From Beaufortia kweichowensis (lineage: Eukaryota > Chordata > Actinopteri > Cypriniformes > Gastromyzontidae), in assembly GCA_019155185.1 (NCBI GenBank), contig CM032798.1:3547501-3611500 (forward strand): 64,000 bases of DNA. Reading direction: 5' to 3'. Positions 52,622 through 64,000 of this stretch are shown here, one piece after another. Both the position numbers and the translations under genes were made by a program. How positions within the stretch are numbered: the stretch's first letter is position 1; each line of letters begins with the position of its first letter. Under the pieces are notes generated by a model, which ran no database searches, was not told where the DNA came from, and saw nothing but the letters and a program-made list of their open reading frames with translations.

Positions 52622-53440
52622 CGTGCGTAAAATGCGCCTCTGAGCGCACTGTTCCCACGGGCCACGTGCGCGGCTCTGAAGCTCTATATGTTTTTACTCA
52701 TTTGTAGAAGAAAGCTGTTATGATGTACGAACATCATATGTTCAGAGAAAATAAATCAAGGTAAGTCCCGAATAGCTGTAACATAAAAATAATGGTAATT
52801 TAGACCCTGATATAAAGGAGCATATCATGCAAGTATGGATGCTTAACAATTACTTGACAAGCATAATATATGGAATATACAAGGTTCCCTAAAGGATCTT
52901 TACTAACATCTACAAAACATTTTTGTTTTACTAAAGGTTCTTTCTAGTGGAACATTTTTTTTTACTATAAAAAGTTAAGAAACAAATGGTTAATTCATAA
53001 ACCCCGACTGAAAGATTCTTAGGGCAACCAAAAATGCATCTCTGTGAACCTTTATTTTTATATAGGTTCACATTTTTATATAGTATATAATTGACGTGTA
53101 TAAAACATAGACATTGGAATATTCATCAATATCCTTCTACACTATATGTATCATCCAAAATTAACGTAGATCAGTGGGTTGTCTTACTCATATCAAAAAC
53201 ACATTAAAATGGATATCAATATATTATATAATGTATTATTTAAACTGTGCAAAATATTTAGACAACTGCAAAAAAAAAAAAAAAATTAAACAGCACTTAC
53301 CCAAAAATACTTCAAGATGAGTCCTTTTTGTCTGTCTTGAAAATGAAGTTTTCATTGATGTATAGTAAACCTATAGCATTAGTGTAATCTTATGGATGCT
53401 CGGACACAGCAGCAGTGTCTGCAAACGCTCAGAACGCACA
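52622..53440 (-). promoter_or_regulatory. oxtr: oxtr 5' region with possible non-coding exon
   Basis: On the minus strand TTTTTGG then GTAAGTGC near 53295-53300 is a good donor that could end an untranslated exon (about 53301-53430). A weak candidate acceptor (GAGCTTCAG) lies near 52675. This arrangement is inferred. Confidence 0.3.
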
Positions 53441-53840
53441 GTGCAGTTTTATGAGCGTACTGTGTGGATTTGTCTTGTCTGCACTTACACATTTCTACCA
53501 CTGAGTGCCATCATGCTGCACTGGAATATTTCCATGTATTTTTTGCCATGTTGATATTTATAGAATTTACAGAAACCGGGGCCAAGCTGTCACACGTGGA
53601 ATGTGTCAAACATACCCCACAGTATAAATGTATGCGTATTTTCCCCCTGGTGTGTATAATGTATGGCTAATGACTTCTCTACTAGCTGAATATAAATAAG
53701 TTTTAGGTCGCTGATGCTTTCCACAGCTCACAAGCTCTTCACTGGGTCAGGACTGACAGATCGTTAGTGGATATTCAAAAAGCAAAAAGTTAAATCTTAA
53801 AACAAAGATTAGTTATTAATGATGCAATTGGAAAAAAAAG

Positions 53841-54104
53841 AAATATGGTGCTAAATAGCTCTAAAAGTGGTTCTTTGCTTGTAAACATAGCGGAACCACT
53901 TTAAGTGCTATATAGCACTCAAAAGGTAAACAGCCATTTAGCACCTTAACCACTTCAAAGAACCACTGAAGAACCATACAGGTGCTTAACTGGTTCTTTA
54001 TACGGTAGCAGTGCTATATAGCACCTGTATTTGACAAAAAATAAAGTAGTTCCTTTATGACTATGAGCAAAGAACCACTTTTAGAGCTATTTAGCACCAT
54101 ATTT
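53841..54104. mobile_element. MITE/foldback with 39-bp terminal inverted repeats
   Basis: The left end 53841-53879 and right end 54066-54104 are perfect inverted repeats (core ggtgctaaatagctctaaaa). Inside, gtgctatatagcac occurs twice as a smaller palindrome. The element is 264 bp and has no coding capacity. Its family name is not known to me. Confidence 0.85.
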
Positions 54105-54714
54105 TTAAAAATGTATTGATCATTTATCAAGGTCAGATTTCTGGACAAACATTGGTGGCTTTTATTTAATGGAAAAGGGGATATAACAAATACAAGAAAT
54201 TATGAAATTAATGTTAACATTTTATTCCATTTATTATTCTGATAACAATATATTAAATTAGAAAATGCAAAAATGTATTAGATGATTCAGAATTTTGGAG
54301 CCCATGGACAAATCTAATATTGTGGTCTAATATAGTTTTTTAATGACTTTTTATTTTTATTGACTGAAAATTACAAAATACACACAGATAACATTAAGGC
54401 TTTATCTGTTCTTTAGTGAAACAGTAATCAACTTCACAGGTAGAACTGGTATCATTAAAATCACTGATTAGCTCTGTGCTCTTGATTGCAGCACCATCCT
54501 GAGTTTTCCCCAAACACTGCAAAGAAGATGGGGTGCAAACAATTACCACCTTAATAAAGTGAATAATTCTACGTGTGCACTGAATAAAATGCTGGGTTTA
54601 CATCAGATTTTGTTAAAGTTTAAGTTTGAATCTTCAGGCACATTAGACGTTGCACGCAATGAGCTAAAATGTACTACGATCCAGATTTGCCTTAGGAGAC
54701 GGCAGTTTGGGAAC

Positions 54715-54990
54715 ACTCTAAAAACAGATGTGTTAAAATAACACAAGATGTGTCTAGTTAGGGACAACACACAGATGTTTTGTCCCTAACTAGACACATC
54801 TTTGTGTTAATTAAAAAACAACACATTTTGTGTTAATTAAAAAACAACACATTTTGTGTTACTTTTAACTCAACTTGTGTTACTTTTAACTCAACATATG
54901 TTGTCCCTTTTATGTATTTAACACAAAATGACACATTATGTGTTAAACAGCATAACACAAAAAATGTGTTAAAAAATAACACATCCTTTT
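54715..54990. repeat. Foldback cluster with AACACA/TGTGTT palindromes
   Basis: The arms 54741-54766 and 54781-54807 (core tgtctagttagggaca) pair almost perfectly around a 14-nt loop. They are followed by a two-copy tandem with acacattttgtgttaatta, a two-copy gtgttacttttaactcaac, and more aacacaaaa/tgtgtt units. It is probably a nested foldback or MITE. Confidence 0.75.
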
Positions 54991-55000
54991 TTAGTGAAAC

Positions 55001-58000
55001 AACACACATCTCAAAGGAAAAAGATTTTCCCTTCAATAAAGAGATTGACTACAATAGTTCATGAATTGTGGGAACGATTCGTTTTGTCGCTCACTTATTC
55101 CCCGTGCTGATGAATGTTTTTATAAACAGATTTGCATCTCAAAAAGAAAAAGAAGAAAGCCTCTTTTCATAAAAATAGCAATATTTGTCAAATTGAGCAC
55201 TTGGGGTATAAAGCGCTCTGTCTCTTAACGCATACAAATGCATACACAAAGCATTATGCTTTAGAAAGTAAGAAGCGATTTTCTACTGTTGTATAATGCG
55301 TGCAGGTCACAGCTGAGTGCTGTTTTCTGCTTCGGCTAATCAATGTAATTTTAAACACACACACACTGGCGTCTATTCATTACGTCAACGCAAAGAGAAT
55401 GGACAGGATTGGACCAACACACCAAGATACAAGATAATTATGCTTGTGTAACTGTAATCTACAGAGTCCTTTGGGTTCCATAATTTTCCTGGACCTTAAG
55501 TAGGAGGAAAACACTACATAACGAGAATATTTATTTTCGAAAAACCCTAGTGTTCAGACTGCTGTAAGCCTTTATGATCACAATTAATGAATCCATCCTC
55601 AGCCAACCCATAACTGTCTGGAACAGCGCGTATATCACATGTGAATAAGACAGACTTCAAAGCACTTTCCGCTTTCCTCATGGGAACCTCACATTCTGGT
55701 CATCACATCTTTCAATAATCACCTTCCAAGATGCATTTAATAACTTTCTAAATAGTTTAAGTTTATCCTCTTATGGCCTTATTGAGTGAAATATACGCAT
55801 GCTTTAAACCAGCTGCACTTTAATCATAAAAAATATACATTGCATGTTTGACACGTGACACACAGGATGATTTATACTGATCCAATTATTTCACAGAAGA
55901 GTCCTTGTATATGCATATTCATTCAAATTTTAATTTATTTGAATACCATATGTATTTTTTATTGTATTTATTAATATTATTTCTTTTTAATTATAATGTA
56001 TATAAAGCTGTTTTACAACAAAAGGACAAAGAATCTGTTTAAAATTAGTCATAAGTCATTTTTGTAAGTACAAAAATTAAAGCTCAGTTGTAATCTAAAA
56101 AGACACTTTTAATATTTTTGTAATATTTATGTGTGTACAGTATGTACACTTGCGCTGGACAGAAACATCCTCTGTAATAATAAATCTCCAGAAAGTTATG
56201 AGGAATAAGAAGAATTTGACCTTCTTTGATGCATTTCATTTGCTGGTGACCCAGCTGATTCATCCTCACATGCCTTCCAGTTGTTTCAACTTTCTCTCTG
56301 CAAATTATACATCAGTCCGTAATATAACTCAAAATTGTTAACTTAAAGCAACAGAAGCATAACCTGACAGTAAAGGGAAACCTAGTTGACGTAATGTTAG
56401 CTTAGAATATTTGTGGAAGCACAATGCTTGAGTTGACCTAAAATAAAATCACTTAAGATTGAAAGCTCATTTTTGCAATCCACTGACTCTGTTGTTTTGA
56501 TCAGGATCAACCCTCTCAGACCCGTTTAGCAAACCTAAAACAAGTTAAATGCAATTAAATAACCCAGTTAACCTGATAACTAATGCAAACAACTTAATTT
56601 TAGAATATCTTTTTTAAATGCCAAAAATCTTTTATTTTTTTAGTTTATGTTTATTGTTTTACAAATTTGTCAAATATTTGTTCTTAAAAAATATGCCAAA
56701 AAATAATACGCCCAAAGAATTTTATAACCAGTGGCCAGAAAATCGAAAATGCATATCAATGCTTGTGTCTATTTGAGTTAAAGGCATGTGTAGGTTTAAC
56801 AGCAGAGCCGACGTGCAAGTTTTAAAGCAGTAAATGGTGTCCACGTACAGCCTTTCACACCACAATTATGCTCTTTTATCCAGGGACAATCAATGTCTAT
56901 TACTCTATAAAAATCATTCAATTTTACCACGTCACACCCACCTACTATACAAGCACACTGCCCCTCGCAAATGCCAAAGTACAAATCTAATCACTGAACG
57001 TTTCTCCTTTAACAATGACGTAATTGTGCTTTTGCACTCTCTGGGAAAAACATGTTTCTTTTAATTCAAATGCATTAATGTTATATGCTGCGTTTGGGTG
57101 ACTCATACATACTCTCAGTTTTTAGTGCATTTACAGCATGTATCACAGCTCTGGAGGTGGTTGGCGAGTCCAAACGCACACGCTTATGTGATTTGAGTCT
57201 TAAGTGTGGTACTGCTGTGAGTAAAATGTCAAAAAACAGTTTAATACACAATTCTTTTTGCCTTAAACTTTAAGCGTTATATAAATACAAATTCTTAAAC
57301 TACAAGTAAGTGTTTTATGGGAGAGATCTGTACAGGTTCTGCATTAATCTCAATTGGTATTAATATATAGATTATATGTGTGATTGTTCTTTATCTCTGA
57401 ATTTACAGAGGTGAGGAAAACACGGTGTTCACGAGTGGCCATTTTCAAAGAGCAATGGTCATTTGGCCATTTAAAGAGCTGTAATCTGTTTAGGAGCAAT
57501 AAACGTGTTTTTAAACTTGTGAACATAGGTAGAGGTATAAACATGACCTTTTGTAAAAGCTACCATATGTGAATTGTGTTTTTTTTAATAAATAACTTTC
57601 TACATCTGGCTAGACACCAAATGTGAAGCCAAATACAGTTAGTTTGCAAACATCTCCTTGCACTTTGATAATTACAAATTATTACATTCGCATCTTGGCA
57701 TGCGCCTCAGGCTTTCAATTTATCTTTCATGGCTCGTTTTTCAGTAACAGTAAGATGCAAAATCATCCACTTTATTTCCTGCCAAGTCCCACAACTGAAA
57801 ATCGATACTGACCTCTTAAGTTTCTGCCAAGACGTTTGATGAATCCTCATGGAGATTGGAGATCTATTGAGAGCAGAATCAGTCATTCTTGGGCAGTAGA
57901 GCTTTTCTGTGGTAGATGTAATGGAGAAGAAAAGAAAGAAAGTGAGTATTTCATTTAGAGTCACAGTGATGACAGGGGTGATATATCTTTAGAATGTGGA

Positions 58001-59581
58001 GTGGCAGATGTGAATGGATGATGGTCCTCTGAACGGGGTAAGATAAACTGCGAGTGTTGGAGTTATACAGCGGTAGAGGAAAATGTAATGAAAAGAAGAA
58101 TTCGTGGTTGTTTATTGGGTTGGAGGAGCTATTAATTAGTTTTAGTAAGCTGTTAGGTTGTCGCTAGTATGTGATTGTTTATAGGCACAATTTCAGAGTC
58201 CACCTCCATGTCACCTTGAATGTCAAGATATTTAGGTTTGTGGATGTTACTGTATGGGGATTTTCAGTCTGATCTCATAGAAATTTTTTATGAGAAAGAT
58301 AGAAAGATTTTATGAGATGGATATGTTGTATAAATTAGTATAAAGTTAATTGTACAAAACAATTTACAAATATTAGAAAAGCAATAATGTCCCTAAATAT
58401 AAGCATCTCTGGCGGAAAAGCAGGTCTTGCCTAAACATACAAATGGGATTGTACAAATTCATGCAAATAAGCCAATGCATAATAATTTTCCAGCATATGA
58501 AAATTATAAATCGAGTAATTACAAAGCTCTCCTCATGATTTGAGATATGATTCATGTTTGTGCAAAAGTTTAATACCTATGGTTAGAAGTGGCTCAAATC
58601 TATAAATTACAAGTATGAGCAATAATCACAGTACGCAAAATGGGTTGCCACTAAATATATAACACCCACCCGATAATTATTGAGGTTAGTATTTTTACTT
58701 CAATTACTAAACAAGGTACACATACCCACTTCTTAAAAAACAGGTTCGGAATAAACTATAAGAGAAAAGTAACCAAGCACAAAACTCTTCACAATTAATC
58801 TGAGAAGTCTTTGATTCAGTGTCTGTACCGTCATAAGATATTACCATATTTGACATCCTAATATACGTGTGTATGCTATCCTTCACTTCACAAAGATCTA
58901 CAGTGGCAGAGCTTTGATCACAAAGTACAAAGCGGTTAATTTATTTTAGACCTAACAGGGAAGTTGTCTATATATTTAGCACCTGTGTAGATCAAGATAA
59001 AAAATGCAATTAGCCGTGTTGATCAGACTCGTTTCAAAATGTTACTCTGAAAGTCTTTCTAATTTTCAAACAGTTACCAAAAAGACTTTTGATGGTGTTC
59101 TGGAAATCTGCTTCTCCATTTGCAGAAACCTGATATAGAGGAATGTGTGTGGAGATGAGTTTACACAGAAGTACCAGGCCAAGCCCAGGTTGCAAAGTGT
59201 CTGAATGTTCTTCAAAGGCATAACAAGAAAGGCTGGCGAGTATCTTACCCATCAGTGTGCATGTGTAAATCAAGCTGCCATCACAGATTCAATGGCAAAT
59301 GATCTGTTTTGCATTTGGGCTTCGTTTTAACCGAGATGCCAAACCTGACAAAGAACAATTTACTTTTTCCTTTAAGTTCAAGTAGTTCCTTAAGCTTTCT
59401 GGGATTCATCAGCGAACTGTTTTTACCCACGGAGAAAAAACCTGCTGCTGAATCTCTAATGCACAACCGAGAGGAGAATAACAATGAAGAATATGCTCAA
59501 GAAAATGAGATTGCACAAAAATAAAATGAGTATTGAGATATTATGTCATGTTTATATTGATATTATGTCCAATTTTCATTC
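55001..59581. other. Gene-free AT-rich DNA
   Basis: Reading frames are short and unlike any family I know, with no splice context. I recognise no repeat or RNA gene. Confidence 0.5.
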
Positions 59582-59660
59582 ATTAAAGGAGTGGTTTACC
59601 CAAAAATGAAAGTTCTCTCATAATTTACTGTATTCACCTTCAAGTAATTTAGCTGTATAT
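59582..59660 (+). mobile_element. TTAA-type MITE, left-end fragment
   Basis: It reads ttaaaggagtggtttaccca, then aaaatgaaagttctctcataatttac, a diverged copy of the left end at 49462. No matching right end was found. Confidence 0.6.
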
Positions 59661-61480
59661 AACTTCTTATTACTTCTAATCACATAATATAAAACTTAAC
59701 ATGTTGAAACTCCAAAAAGCACATACATCTATTATAAAATCCATCATATATAACCCAAACAATAAAAATGACATCGCAGTCTCCATTATACAAACAATAA
59801 CTTGAAATCTAATACAAGAGAGAGTTCTGGGCAGGGCAGATGTCATAATTAATGATACTTTATAATATTTCCCAGAAGTATTTTATATTATTTAATGTTG
59901 TTGCATCTTGCACATTTTCTTATTTTTATGTTGATTAGCAAACAACACATTTGACACAAAAGTTACAATATGATGCTTTATTTCTTAGCATTACTCACAT
60001 CTTTGCGAATATTACGGACTTACACCATCCGAACAAGTCATAACAGCTCTGGGGATAATAATAACTGCAATTCAGATGGAGTTACATAATGCATTGACAG
60101 ATAATGAGGTGATGGTTAATCATAAGGGTCATAACCAGATCAGCTCCAGTCACTCTTCATAGAAACTATGCATCATTTTTTCCACAAATCTTTTTCTATC
60201 ACATGACTAGAACGTCGTAATTCACCTAGACTTGACGAGTCACTAATAAGTAGGTCTGTATTAAGCAATAAGTAGCAAGTAATTGTATATACTTTTTAAG
60301 GTGTTTGTCCCGTGTAGTAAAGGTAACCTTGCATGCGACCCACATCTTTTGCAAATGTAGACCGTGCTTGTATTGCATTCCTTCACTAATTGGTCTCAGT
60401 TGCTGTTGCTATCATAAGATATTCTGTTGTCAGAAAATGCAGCTGAATATTAATGGAACAACCATGATGTCCAAGGCTGATTTAAAATTTCATCATATGC
60501 AACATAGCAAAATAACAAAGTGTTTACCATAAATTAGCATTTACCTTCTCTCAGGCAGTATTGGCTTTTATGAAAAAAGATGCTTACAGCATGGTGGTGT
60601 GTGCAAAGTGTTTACCTTGGCAGATAGAGGCGGAAATTAATTATCTTCATAACTTTACTGACAAGGCTGATGCTCTTTTATGACTACAAATCCTGATCAT
60701 GTCCTGTCCTGATCATGGTTTGGGGCTATATAGATGCGTGATGCTCCAGGTTTCAATTATTATTGACAATTAAAAGCAAACAGATCAATTGACATCACGA
60801 AATGTAAATAAAAAGGCAAACAAATCTTTTATTATTTTTTTCTATATGTTTAAATATTAAGTTACATTTAGTGCTTCATAAAGACCAGTGCAGTTAAATA
60901 TGTGAGAGCAGGTACGGTATGTACTGCATATGTCATGCACTTTTCTGAAATGGAACTTGTCAGCTTGTTTTAAAGCTCGGCACTGAGTAGCAGAAGGGAT
61001 TACTTAAAAAATTCATGGTCACCAAGAATAGCTGATCTATGTATCTTCACGGCCATTATTCAAATGTCTGTCAGCATTTGACTGAATATAAATCAGCCAT
61101 TTTCCACTTTTCATGTGTTTTTGTATTTTATTAATTTATGGAGACAATTTTGTACTAAACAAGAACAATATAACAAACTGTTCAGACCATTTGTTTTTTG
61201 AGTAAACTTGCTGCTTTAATTATGAAGTGAATTTATCTTTACAGTATAACTTTTCTATAACTATAACTTTTCAGATGTTGTGCAAAGCATGTACTTTTGA
61301 AATGCTGGACATATGCTATATATGTCATTAATCATTTACTGTTTTACTTAAGATTTTCATGTAATGTTCAAAAAACAGTATAAACCAGTCTAAGTTGATT
61401 TGTTTACTGGTGACTATAGAAATCTTACTGGTGAAGTTAGTTAAGCTTTTAACTAACCCAACCACAGGTGAAGCACTTTG
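59661..61480. other. Gene-free AT-rich DNA
   Basis: I see nothing I can name in this stretch. Confidence 0.45.
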
Positions 61481-61637
61481 GTTATTTCACTATTTACTTT
61501 AATATTTCATAGTCTAATCTAATCATGACAAACTATATATTGATGGAAAATTCTAAAACCCAAGAATTAATATTTGACACATTTTCATAACAATAAACAT
61601 AAACAAAAATTTTGTTAAAGTTATTTTTAAAAATACG
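61481..61637 (+). repeat. Unnamed dispersed repeat, copy B
   Basis: It shares ggttatttcactatttactt and catgacaaactatatattga with copy A (20101-20185). It also shares aataaacataaacaaaaa and the following bases with copy C (63728-63867). Confidence 0.65.
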
Positions 61638-61951
61638 TAAAATTAAAAATTATAAAAAATTGCAATTTTATGTGTATACTCAATATGTGCAGTGACAGTT
61701 ATCAGGTTCAAAAATCTGGGGAGAGCATCAGCATCTATGTTTCCATTTCATACTGGGGACCAGCAATGCTCATAATTTGTCACATGGGCTGATGTGCTGG
61801 TCAGAGAGTTTGAAAACTGTAAAGTATGTGACAGGCCCATTATTTCATTTATTTAATAGAGGATTGTTGTAATGGATGAGAGAACAATACGGATGATAGA
61901 GAAAGAGAGAAGCAGAGATACTGTGAAACACACTGAAACTGACTACTATGC

Positions 61952-61979
61952 TCACACACACACACACGCACACACACAC
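61952..61979. repeat. (CA)n microsatellite
   Basis: A short CA run interrupted by one CG. Confidence 0.9.
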
Positions 61980-63516
61980 TACAAGAATCCTACTTATCCC
62001 TGTATGGAAATGGCTTCTAAATGCTAATGCAGAACTCGACTCCCATTTTCACATGTAATTCAACATCCCAGGACATAATAACCCTAAAAAGCATCTGAAA
62101 TCGCTAGTGCATTTACAGCATCACTTCTCTCTGTCCTGTAGAGAAAACATCACATGGAGCCCAGAAAACAAACTTGTGAAGACAGTTTAGATTGTTCTGA
62201 CCAAGTATTCTGCTATAAGTAATGAAAGTATTGAGAAACACAGTGTTTAAATCAGAAACAGATGACATCTACTGACTGCTCTCTGACTGTCCATTTGCTA
62301 TTGATCCAGTATCTTGATCCAGATCAAGATACTGATTGTATTTTCCTAGAATATATCCAAATGCTGGTTTAGTGTTTTATCAAATGTGCTCAGAGACATT
62401 ACTCAAAATTAGATGATGTGGTGATCAAAAGACAGGTTTAATGTGCCGTGAATTAGGGTAAATTGAGCAGGAAGGGACCATTGCTTTATTTAATCATTGA
62501 GGTCAAAACACACCATATATCTAATGGAATTTGAGCAGCTGACCTTTAACCTTCTGCTTCACTGGTGCATAAAGACAATCAGATAAAATAGTTTAGAAAG
62601 AACAGAGATTTGTATGGAAAGTCAATTCAAGTCAGGAACACATGGATGCTCGTGGTTCAGTGACGGCTCATCTGTCATTGACTTTAAAGTTAAGGCAAAT
62701 GATTTTCAATAAAAGCAAACATAATTACTATTGAAAGATAATTCAAAGGTTTTTTTAATGTGTTTACTTAACCAAATCAACAAACAATGACAATTAGTAA
62801 TATCTTTAAAGCAAACATCACTTTAAACGTCTGGATTTATTTAGATATGTGCCAGATCACTCTGATTTTCCAAACAAAATACGAACTTTGTGAACTGCAA
62901 TATAGCCATGTTATGAGATATTCGATAACATCAATTTTTTTTTGTGGAATTTGTTATTTTCATCCATCCTGTTTTGGCATTGCTTTCACTATAAGACCTT
63001 GATAAAAGGCTTAGATTTTAAATACACCTTTAATTTTAAATACTCAATTTACATGAATAAACCAGCCTTTAATACTAATTAAATGAATAAATCAGCCTTT
63101 AAATAGTAACAGGACTTTAGGAGCACGATGCAGAGCTTAAAAAATATGAATATACTGTAAGTTTTAGGACTCTCCAGTTCAGTAGTTACAGTATTATCTT
63201 ATCTATGCTATTTGATTGTTTCCTGTGATCTCTCGAAATAATGCAATAAATCCTTGTCAAAGTAAGTTCCCTGATTTACAAAAAAAAAAACTGTGACTCA
63301 ATTTCAGTTCAAAGTTCACATTTGTGCATTGTTATATCACACATAGATATACATTAGACAGTGAGATGGTGTTCATCAATCATCATCTTCAAATGTCAAC
63401 AGCATGTCTTTCCTCCTCAGTACATAACCTACGTCAAGAATAACCTTCAGATGATTGTTATAGTCAGACTCACGTGTCTTTTTAGAGCTCAATGTTCTCT
63501 CCTGTCCAAATAAACC
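61980..63516. other. Gene-free DNA
   Basis: No coding or RNA feature recognised. A short inverted repeat (gatccagtatcttgatc / gatcaagatactgat, about 62303-62336) is present. Confidence 0.45.
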
Positions 63517-63570
63517 ATTACATTTATGCCTTTGGCAGGAGAGTTTATCCAAAGCATCTTACAGTGCATG
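63517..63570 (-). mobile_element. L2-type SINE/LINE tail fragment (decayed)
   Basis: The plus strand reads catttatgcctttggcagga, then gagtttatccaaagcatcttacagtgca, a diverged copy of the reversed tail seen at 30430-30490. Confidence 0.6.
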
Positions 63571-63727
63571 CAGTCCCTGTTTTAGTGCCATAAACTATGC
63601 TTTAATGTGCTTTTTATTAAGCTGATAACTGTCACTGCCCATATTGAGCATACACACGAAAATGCATCCGAACTAAAATTTTGAAAAAAACTAAAACTTT
63701 TACTTTTTCATTTTTTGAATTTGAGGC

Positions 63728-63867
63728 ATTTAAAAATAAATAACATTACTTTTTTATGTTTATGTTTATCTTAATGAAAATATGCCAAATATGTATTTTT
63801 AAATCTTAGACATTTTCATCAATATATAGTTTGTCATGAAATATTAAAATGAATAGTGAAATAACAA
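63728..63867 (-). repeat. Unnamed dispersed repeat, copy C (inverted)
   Basis: The reverse complement matches copy B, including ttatttcactattcatttta and tgacaaactatatattgatg. It lacks about 20 bp present in A and B between the two blocks. Confidence 0.65.
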
Positions 63868-64000
63868 GGACAGCTAACAGGTTGTTCTATATCTGAGCGA
63901 AGTTATTAATTCACTTCTTTCATGCACAACAATTGGTTTGTCTTGAGATTTTTCAGATAAAACACATCTGCTAAATGGCATGAAACTAACTGTTCTGAAA

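Noticed and set aside
1..64000. CRISPR arrays, operons, prophage or other prokaryotic systems
   Set aside because: The window is vertebrate nuclear DNA with split genes. No spaced direct-repeat array is present.

Overview
The window is genomic DNA from a ray-finned (teleost) fish, most likely an otophysan or cyprinid-like species. Evidence for this is the AT-rich sequence, vertebrate split genes with GT-AG introns, and typical teleost repeats: tRNA-derived SINEs with an L2-type 3' tail, the TTAA-flanked 'AGGGATAGTTCACCC' MITE, and ACCATGGT palindromes. The exact species and the a/b paralogue status of the genes cannot be fixed from sequence alone.

Four protein-coding genes are present, all on the minus strand. 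In order of transcription (right to left) they are an oxytocin/isotocin receptor (oxtr, 50402-52621, two coding exons, 378 aa), the system-N glutamine transporter slc38a3 (32931-41073, 15 coding exons, 506 aa), the G-protein subunit gnai2 (6628-29603, eight coding exons, 355 aa) and a PAK4-inhibitor Inka gene, best called inka1 (1167-4032, 295 aa). All exon joins were read by eye. Every coding junction uses GT-AG and keeps frame, and each reconstructed length matches its family.

Layout: 1-1000 is featureless. Region 1000-4400 is inka1 with a CCAAT-box promoter. Region 4650-5600 is a tandem duplication plus SINE pieces. Region 5640-30200 is gnai2, whose first intron is 16 kb. Region 31200-45000 is slc38a3, with a GC-box region at its 5' end. 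Region 45000-50400 is repeat-bearing intergenic DNA. Region 50402-53450 is oxtr. Region 53450-64000 is gene-free and holds two foldback/MITE elements and an unnamed dispersed repeat.

The genes are not an operon. The slc38a3-gnai2 pair in head-to-tail order matches the mammalian 3p21.31 neighbourhood (established knowledge). OXTR can signal through Gq and Gi, so receptor and transducer lie on the same fragment, but I see no evidence that this is functional. I found no previously undescribed gene system. The unusual material is mobile-element and splice-site structure: two coding exons whose polypyrimidine tracts are microsatellites, a start codon that is the last three bases of an exon, a duplicated transposase-like fragment inside slc38a3, and several strong palindromes.
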